DNA of 13,263 nucleotides from a bacterium (GTDB lineage: Bacteria; JAMCPX01), in NCBI GenBank assembly GCA_021789095.1, contig JAJYJX010000056.1, positions 1 to 13,263 of the forward strand, in the 5' to 3' direction. Below the pieces are notes generated by a model that saw nothing but the letters and a program-made list of their open reading frames with translations, was not told where the DNA came from and searched no databases. Position numbers and translations under genes: made by a program. Numbering within the stretch: position 1 is the first letter of the stretch; each line of letters opens with the position of its first letter. Shown one piece after another: positions 9,697-13,263 of the stretch.

Positions 9697-9714
9697 TTCG
9701 TAAATCTCCTTATT

Positions 9715-10914
9715 TTATATCCTGTCCCTTTCCAACACCAGACACACCGTCCATGCAGCGCCCGGCCCTCCTATGCTCTGGACAAGCCCGGTCTTTGCAT
9801 TTTTGATTTGCCTGTTTCCCGCCTCATCCCTCAAGTGAAGAACGATCTCGTTTGCCTGCATAATCCCTGTTGCACCGACGGCATGGCCGCACCCTATCAA
9901 TCCTCCGCTCACATTCACAGGCAGCCTGCCGCCGCGCTCTACGATGCCTTCATCAATAAGCCTGCCGCCTCCCCCCTCTTTGCAGAAGAAGCAGTCCTCA
10001 TAAGCGATGATCTCCGTGCCCGTAAATGCATCGTGCAGCTCCGCAAGGTCGATTTCATCCACAGGATCTTTAATGCCTGCCATAGCATAGGCCTTTTTTG
10101 CGGCTATCCTGCTGGATTCAAAACTGTAGAGGTCTTTCCTGTTGCCTATGACTGCCCAGTCAAGTGCAGCTCCAATTCCCCTTATCCATACAGGGGGCTT
10201 TTTGAATGTCTTTGCGACATCCTCTGATGAAAGGATGAGTACTGCAGAGCCTTCCGAGTAGAGACAGTTGTCAAAGCGTTTGAACGGATATGCGATCATG
10301 GGTGACCTCATAACATCATCAACAGTCAGGGCAATTGGACTCTGTGCAACGGGGTTCAGCAGTGCATTGCGGTGGTTCTTAACAGAAACCTTTGCCATCT
10401 GCATCTCTGTAGGGTTCCCGTATTTTTCAAGGTGCGCAATGGTTGTAAGTGCGAATGACCCTGCTGCTGTCCTGCCTGTAGGCTGTTCATAAGTCATGTC
10501 GGCTGTATACGAGATAGCTTTAAGCACCTCGGGGCTTGATTTCCCTGTTTCATAATCGAAGCAGTCGGCAGACTTTTCTACTCCAACAACAAGGCATACG
10601 TCATAAAGCCCGGACGCTACCTGCGCAAAGCCCGCGCTTATCGCACTGCCGCCTGTTGCCCCGCCTGTAGAAACCCTTATTGCGGGCTTTGGCGCCATGC
10701 CTATATAATCGTGGACAAACAGGTCGGGCTGGAACTGCCTTTCGAAAAAATCATTGTATATGCCGTACACAACACAGTCTATCTTGTCCTTTGCTATGCC
10801 TGCATCATCAAGAGCCATCTTTACCGCATCAAACGCAAGCTCGAAATAGGTCTTTTCAATCCAGCGGGACCTGAACTGAGTTGTGCCTATGCCGACGACA
10901 CCTACCTTCCTCAT
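9715..10914 (-). CDS. SCP2-type thiolase-like protein lacking both catalytic cysteines
   Basis: A 399-residue protein of the thiolase fold, SCP2/lipid-transfer type, beginning MRKVGVVGIGTTQF. The conserved regions are recognisable: STGGATGGSA (82-91), where thiolases have the CxS nucleophile; ELHDAFTGTE (292-301), the HDCF loop with His294; SGGLIGCGHAVGATG (336-350), the GHP loop with His344; and QSIGGPGAAWTVC near the end. The nucleophilic Cys position is Gly85 and the HDCF Cys is Ala296, so ordinary thiolysis looks unlikely, although Cys342 next to the GHP-like loop could take part. Candidates are a retro-aldolase like Ltp2, or another carbon-carbon lyase or ligase, probably with the DUF35 protein. 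Start: ATG 10914 shares its A with the stop TGA of the acyl-CoA dehydrogenase gene and has AGAGAG five bases upstream. A GTG at 10917 would add one residue. Confidence 0.88.
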   Translation of the reverse strand: MRKVGVVGIGTTQFRSRWIEKTYFELAFDAVKMALDDAGIAKDKIDCVVYGIYNDFFERQFQPDLFVHDYIGMAPKPAIRVSTGGATGGSAISAGFAQVASGLYDVCLVVGVEKSADCFDYETGKSSPEVLKAISYTADMTYEQPTGRTAAGSFALTTIAHLEKYGNPTEMQMAKVSVKNHRNALLNPVAQSPIALTVDDVMRSPMIAYPFKRFDNCLYSEGSAVLILSSEDVAKTFKKPPVWIRGIGAALDWAVIGNRKDLYSFESSRIAAKKAYAMAGIKDPVDEIDLAELHDAFTGTEIIAYEDCFFCKEGGGGRLIDEGIVERGGRLPVNVSGGLIGCGHAVGATGIMQANEIVLHLRDEAGNRQIKNAKTGLVQSIGGPGAAWTVCLVLERDRI

Positions 10915-12050
10915 CACAGCTCTCTTGAAACAACGAGCTTCTGTACCTCAATGGTACCTTGGGCTGAAATCCATGAGAATGCGTCCCTGAGATACCTTTC
11001 AACCGGGTACTCCGGGGATGCGCCGTATGCGCCGAGCACCCTGCTGGCGAGCTCCACTGCCTGGACGAGCGTCTCCGCGGCATAGAACTTTGCCATGGAG
11101 GTTTCTTTTTTGTGCTTCATGCCTTTGTCATGCATGAATGCAACACGGTATGTAAGCAGTCTCGACGCATCTATCCTTGCGGCAAGCTCGGAAAGCGGGA
11201 ATGCAATCGCCTGGTTATCGATAATAGGCTTGCCTGCAACCATCCTTTGCTTTGCAAATTTGACAGCAGTATCAAATGCAGCCGATGCAAGGCCTGTAAA
11301 CCCAGCTGCAAGGCTTATCCTTGTTGTATTAAGGATCTCAAGTGCGAGCTTCAATCCTTCATCGGCCTTACCCAACAGATTCTGCTCAGGAACAAACAGG
11401 TCATCAAGCCTTATATTGAATGCACGGTGTCCCCTCAGTCCCATGGTTTGCGCATGGCTCTCGAACACAAGTCCTTCGGGCTTGCCCTCGACAATAAAAC
11501 CGCTGATGCCCTTCCCGCCTTTTTCAGGAGATGTCTTCGCAAAAAGGATATAAAATTCCGATATATCTGCAAAAGTAATAAGCCTTTTCCTGCCGTTCAA
11601 CAGGTAGCCCTTTTCTGTCTTTTTCGCCGTGGATTTCATACCCGCAGGATCGGATCCCGGGCCTTCATCTGTCAGTGCATAACAACCGACCATGCCTTGT
11701 GCCAATCGTGTAAGATAATTTTTCTTTTGCTGTTCACTGCCGCCGAACAGCAAACCATGAACAAACAGCTGGGCAATCTCTACAAGCGGGATAAGTGCTG
11801 GACATGCATATCCAACCTGTTCCGCAACAACGCAGACATCAAGCGTGCTGAGACCCATGCCGTTGTAAGCCTTGGGTACCGACATGGCAGTCAGGCGCAT
11901 AGGTGGAGCAAGGAGTTTTTTTACGAGTGTTTCGGGAATTACGTCGTCTTGGTCGATCTTTTCAGCGAGGGGTATCACCTCTTTTGCCATATAGTCCCTT
12001 GTCTGGGCGCGCAGCTTTATCTGCGCATCGGTTAAAAATACATCTGTCAT
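10914..12050 (-). CDS. Acyl-CoA dehydrogenase family protein with Gln at the catalytic-base position
   Basis: FAD-dependent acyl-CoA dehydrogenase fold, 378 residues, normal length. The N-terminal helical domain runs to about 120. The middle beta domain has YALTDEGPGSDPAGMKSTAK (124-143) and GYLLNGRKRLIT (148-159), which bind FAD and substrate, and the C-terminal helical domain has PVERYLRDAF (349-358). These enzymes normally introduce an alpha-beta double bond and pass electrons to electron-transfer flavoprotein. The catalytic base of medium-chain enzymes, the Glu of the YEGT motif, is Gln364 here (SAQGT, codon CAA). The alternative Glu of isovaleryl- and long-chain enzymes, on another helix, aligns with Thr243. 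So neither usual base is present. I chose ATG 12050 with GGAGGG just upstream; ATG 12086 would add 12 residues without family support. This is the first gene of the operon. Confidence 0.92.
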   Translation of the reverse strand: MTDVFLTDAQIKLRAQTRDYMAKEVIPLAEKIDQDDVIPETLVKKLLAPPMRLTAMSVPKAYNGMGLSTLDVCVVAEQVGYACPALIPLVEIAQLFVHGLLFGGSEQQKKNYLTRLAQGMVGCYALTDEGPGSDPAGMKSTAKKTEKGYLLNGRKRLITFADISEFYILFAKTSPEKGGKGISGFIVEGKPEGLVFESHAQTMGLRGHRAFNIRLDDLFVPEQNLLGKADEGLKLALEILNTTRISLAAGFTGLASAAFDTAVKFAKQRMVAGKPIIDNQAIAFPLSELAARIDASRLLTYRVAFMHDKGMKHKKETSMAKFYAAETLVQAVELASRVLGAYGASPEYPVERYLRDAFSWISAQGTIEVQKLVVSREL

Positions 12051-12071
12051 ACCGCCCTCCCTATATGCGTG

Positions 12072-12099
12072 GTAAGGACAATGCATGAATTGCCCTTAC
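12072..12099. promoter_or_regulatory. Imperfect palindrome in the leader of the CoA operon, operator or hairpin candidate
   Basis: GTAAGGACAAT (12072-12082) and ATTGCCCTTAC (12089-12099) are inverted copies with 10 of 11 bases matching, around a 6-base centre. It sits 22 to 49 bases upstream of the acyl-CoA dehydrogenase ATG, where an operator for a TetR-like regulator or a 5' leader hairpin would be expected. No regulator gene is in the window. Confidence 0.45.
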
Positions 12100-12112
12100 A
12101 AAAGCGATTTTT

Positions 12113-12153
12113 TTGATTATTTTATCAATACCAGAACAAGCCTGATTGTGCAA
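12113..12153 (-). promoter_or_regulatory. Weak promoter candidate of the CoA operon, with overlapping inverted repeat
   Basis: On the minus strand TTGCAC (12153-12148) and TATTGA (12130-12125) are separated by 17 bases, with TGG in front of the -10-like box. Both boxes match the sigma-70 consensus only partly. The -10-like box overlaps the inverted repeat TTGAT-N6-ATCAA (12113-12128), which could bind a regulator. The placement upstream of the operon is right but the boxes are poor. Confidence 0.25.
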
Positions 12154-12171
12154 ACAGATTTGTTCCTCCTG

Positions 12172-12207
12172 TTGACAAATATACCGGTTCTTCATATTTT
12201 TAGCCCG
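12172..12207 (+). promoter_or_regulatory. Sigma-70-type promoter of the mutY-like gene
   Basis: A perfect -35 box TTGACA (12172-12177) is followed after exactly 17 bases by TATTTT (12195-12200). Transcription from this promoter would start about 6 to 8 bases later, at or within a base or two of the GTG start codon at 12207. No Shine-Dalgarno sequence lies between the -10 box and the GTG, so the mRNA would be leaderless. Confidence 0.6.
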
Positions 12208-13034
12208 TGAAGACAAAAAGTCCAACACCCGCCAGAGTAAAAGCGTTCCGGAACATCATCTCCCGGTATTACAAAAAGCACGGCCGGGATCTGCCGTGGC
12301 GGAGAACAAAAAACCCTTACCGTATCCTTGTTTCGGAAGTGATGCTCCAGCAGACGCAGGTACAGAGGGTCATCACGAAATATGCGGAGTTTATCGCAGC
12401 GTTTCCGGATTTTCCATCACTCGGGGAAGCCTCTCTCAAAGGAATACTCCGCGTATGGAGGGGCATGGGATATAACCGCCGCGCCCTTGCCCTGAAAGAG
12501 ACGGCTGTGAGGATGATACGGGATTTCAACGGCATGCTCCCTGATTCTGTTGATGTGCTTATAACGCTTCCCGGGATCGGCAGGGCCACTGCTTCTGCAA
12601 TTTGCGCTTTTGCGTTCAACCACCCGGCTGTTTTTATAGAAACAAATATCCGGAGGGTCTTCCTCCATTTCTTTTTCAAGGACAGACGCAATGTCAAAGA
12701 TGCGGACATCCTTCCGCTTGTTGAAAAAACCCTGAACAGACGCAACCCCAGGGAATGGTATTATGCACTCATGGATTACGGCGTAATGCTGAAACAGCGT
12801 TTCCCTGAGATCAACAAGCGGAGCGTCCATTATCAAAAGCAGAGTCCTTTTCAGGGATCGAACAGGCAGATGAGAGGAAAGATTTTAAGGATCCTTATTA
12901 AAGGCCAGGCAACCCCGAATGAAATCTCGCGGATGTCCATGCTTGATCCCAAACAGGCCTTACACATCCTCACGCAGCTTAAAAAAGAGGGATTCATCAT
13001 AAAAAGGGGGACACGTTATTCTGTAGCAAAATAG
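12207..13034 (+). CDS. mutY: MutY-like HhH-GPD DNA glycosylase without an iron-sulfur cluster
   Basis: A 275-residue base-excision repair glycosylase. GRDLPWRRTKNPYRILVSEV (26-45) and MLQQTQVQRV are hallmark MutY sequences, with Glu44 the adenine-protonating residue. LPGIGRATASAI (121-132) is the helix-hairpin-helix; Ala127 stands where Nth-type enzymes have the lyase lysine, so a monofunctional glycosylase is expected. The catalytic Asp position reads FIETNIRRV (143-151), with Glu145. The four-cysteine cluster loop is absent: after YALMDYGVMLKQ comes RSVHYQKQSPFQGSNRQMRG and the only cysteine is Cys133. Residues 222-275 resemble a winged helix (RGKILRILIKGQATPNEI, then a predicted recognition helix and wing), and there is no MutT-like domain. 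By homology it would remove A opposite 8-oxoG, but these differences leave the substrate uncertain. The start is GTG 12207, fixed by family alignment and lack of an alternative. Confidence 0.85.
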   Translation: MKTKSPTPARVKAFRNIISRYYKKHGRDLPWRRTKNPYRILVSEVMLQQTQVQRVITKYAEFIAAFPDFPSLGEASLKGILRVWRGMGYNRRALALKETAVRMIRDFNGMLPDSVDVLITLPGIGRATASAICAFAFNHPAVFIETNIRRVFLHFFFKDRRNVKDADILPLVEKTLNRRNPREWYYALMDYGVMLKQRFPEINKRSVHYQKQSPFQGSNRQMRGKILRILIKGQATPNEISRMSMLDPKQALHILTQLKKEGFIIKRGTRYSVAK

Positions 13035-13041
13035 CAGGAGG

Positions 13042-13054
13042 GGCACCCTGTGCC
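13042..13054 (+). terminator. Small hairpin after the mutY-like gene, weak terminator candidate
   Basis: GGCAC and GTGCC pair around a CCT loop, 7 bases after the stop codon. The stem is only 5 bp and no T-run follows (TACTCTTGG), so termination here is doubtful; the larger palindromic repeat just downstream could also serve. Confidence 0.25.
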
Positions 13055-13065
13055 TACTCTTGGAA

Positions 13066-13188
13066 TGTCATTCCCGCGAAGGCGGGAATCCAGCTTCTCC
13101 TTTCTTTGTCCTGCAGAACAGAAAACAAAAAGAAAACTGGATTCCTGCTCAAGAATACCTCCGAAAAAGCTCACGGGCAGGAATGACA
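13066..13188. repeat. Palindromic dispersed repeat, MITE/REP-like
   Basis: The left unit (13066-13093) begins TGTCATTCCCGCGAAGGCGG and ends GAATCCAG; it is itself an inverted repeat (ATTCCCGC against GCGGGAAT). The right part begins CTGGATTCCTGC (13137-13148) and ends GGGCAGGAATGACA (13175-13188). The outer ends are inverted copies of each other with one mismatch over the first 12 bases (TGTCATTCC-C/T-GC). Units of the form TGTCATTCCCGCGAA...GGGAATCCAG are common dispersed repeats in many bacterial genomes. The 43 bases between the units (13094-13136) show nothing I recognise. No transposase is encoded. Confidence 0.7.
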
Positions 13189-13263
13189 TTGAACTGGTAC
13201 AGATGGATGTACACACCCATCTTAAAAGACCGTGGGTTTCTCATGAATCTAAAATCCCTTTAA
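13189..13263. other. Right edge, nothing recognised
   Basis: The last 75 bases after the repeat contain no start codon with a ribosome binding site, no clear hairpin and no recognisable coding signal. A frame is open through the repeat and into this stretch, but its protein is a translation of the repeat. Confidence 0.5.

Noticed and set aside
9503-9703. Plus-strand open frame of 66 residues in the gap between thiolase-like and DUF35 genes
   Set aside because: No ribosome binding site and atypical composition; the minus strand of the same stretch looks more protein-like.
11112-12035. Plus-strand open frame of 307 residues opposite the acyl-CoA dehydrogenase gene
   Set aside because: Cys- and Lys-rich with no domain, entirely antisense to a gene with strong family evidence.
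12051-12086. Earlier ATG (12086) for the acyl-CoA dehydrogenase
   Set aside because: The added residues (MHCPYHAYREGG) do not fit the family, and the ATG at 12050 has GGAGGG directly upstream; the upstream ATG falls within the leader palindrome.
13066-13188. CRISPR-like repeat pair near the right edge
   Set aside because: The two units are inverted relative to each other, only two exist, and they are a common dispersed palindrome type, not direct repeats with spacers.
13060-13263. Open frame of 67 residues at the right edge
   Set aside because: Its first part (ECHSREGGNP) is a translation of the palindromic repeat; there is no ribosome binding site and no coding-like sequence after it.

Overview
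The window looks like a piece of a bacterial chromosome of moderate GC, written in a style (frequent AGG/AGA arginine and ATA isoleucine codons, SPOR protein next to argS, SCP2-thiolase/DUF35/CoA-transferase genes) that I associate with anaerobic Deltaproteobacteria/Desulfobacterota or neighbouring phyla. This placement is inference; there is no rRNA or other decisive marker. No tRNA, rRNA, CRISPR array or complete insertion sequence is visible.

Left half, + strand (1-7474): the 3' end of an FMN-dependent nitronate monooxygenase/FabK-type oxidoreductase, a tiny four-cysteine protein that runs into argS, arginyl-tRNA synthetase, a membrane-anchored SPOR-domain protein, aspartyl-tRNA synthetase (with the residues of a non-discriminating enzyme), and a large O-antigen-ligase-like membrane protein carrying a C-terminal TPR domain. 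Gaps are short (about 15-45 bases), the small gene overlaps argS, and several genes have clear Shine-Dalgarno sites, so these probably form one operon combining translation with envelope functions.

Right half, - strand (12050 down to 7599): acyl-CoA dehydrogenase, SCP2-thiolase-like protein, a 259-base gap holding what looks like a frameshifted small gene, a DUF35 zinc-ribbon/OB protein, and the two subunits of a family I CoA-transferase. Start and stop codons touch or overlap, apart from the gap. The cassette looks like an acyl-CoA degradation route, but the thiolase-like protein lacks both cysteines of the SCP2-thiolase active site and the acyl-CoA dehydrogenase has Gln where the catalytic Glu normally sits. 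Two consecutive enzymes with altered catalytic residues make this the most interesting locus in the window. The two operons converge at 7475-7598, where two hairpins appear to serve as crossed-over terminators.

Right end: a divergent intergenic region with two palindromes and a good sigma-70-type promoter placed so that the next gene's mRNA would be leaderless. That gene encodes a MutY-like DNA glycosylase without an iron-sulfur cluster and with a winged-helix-like tail instead of the MutT-like domain. It is followed by a palindromic, MITE-like dispersed repeat and about 75 bases in which I see nothing.
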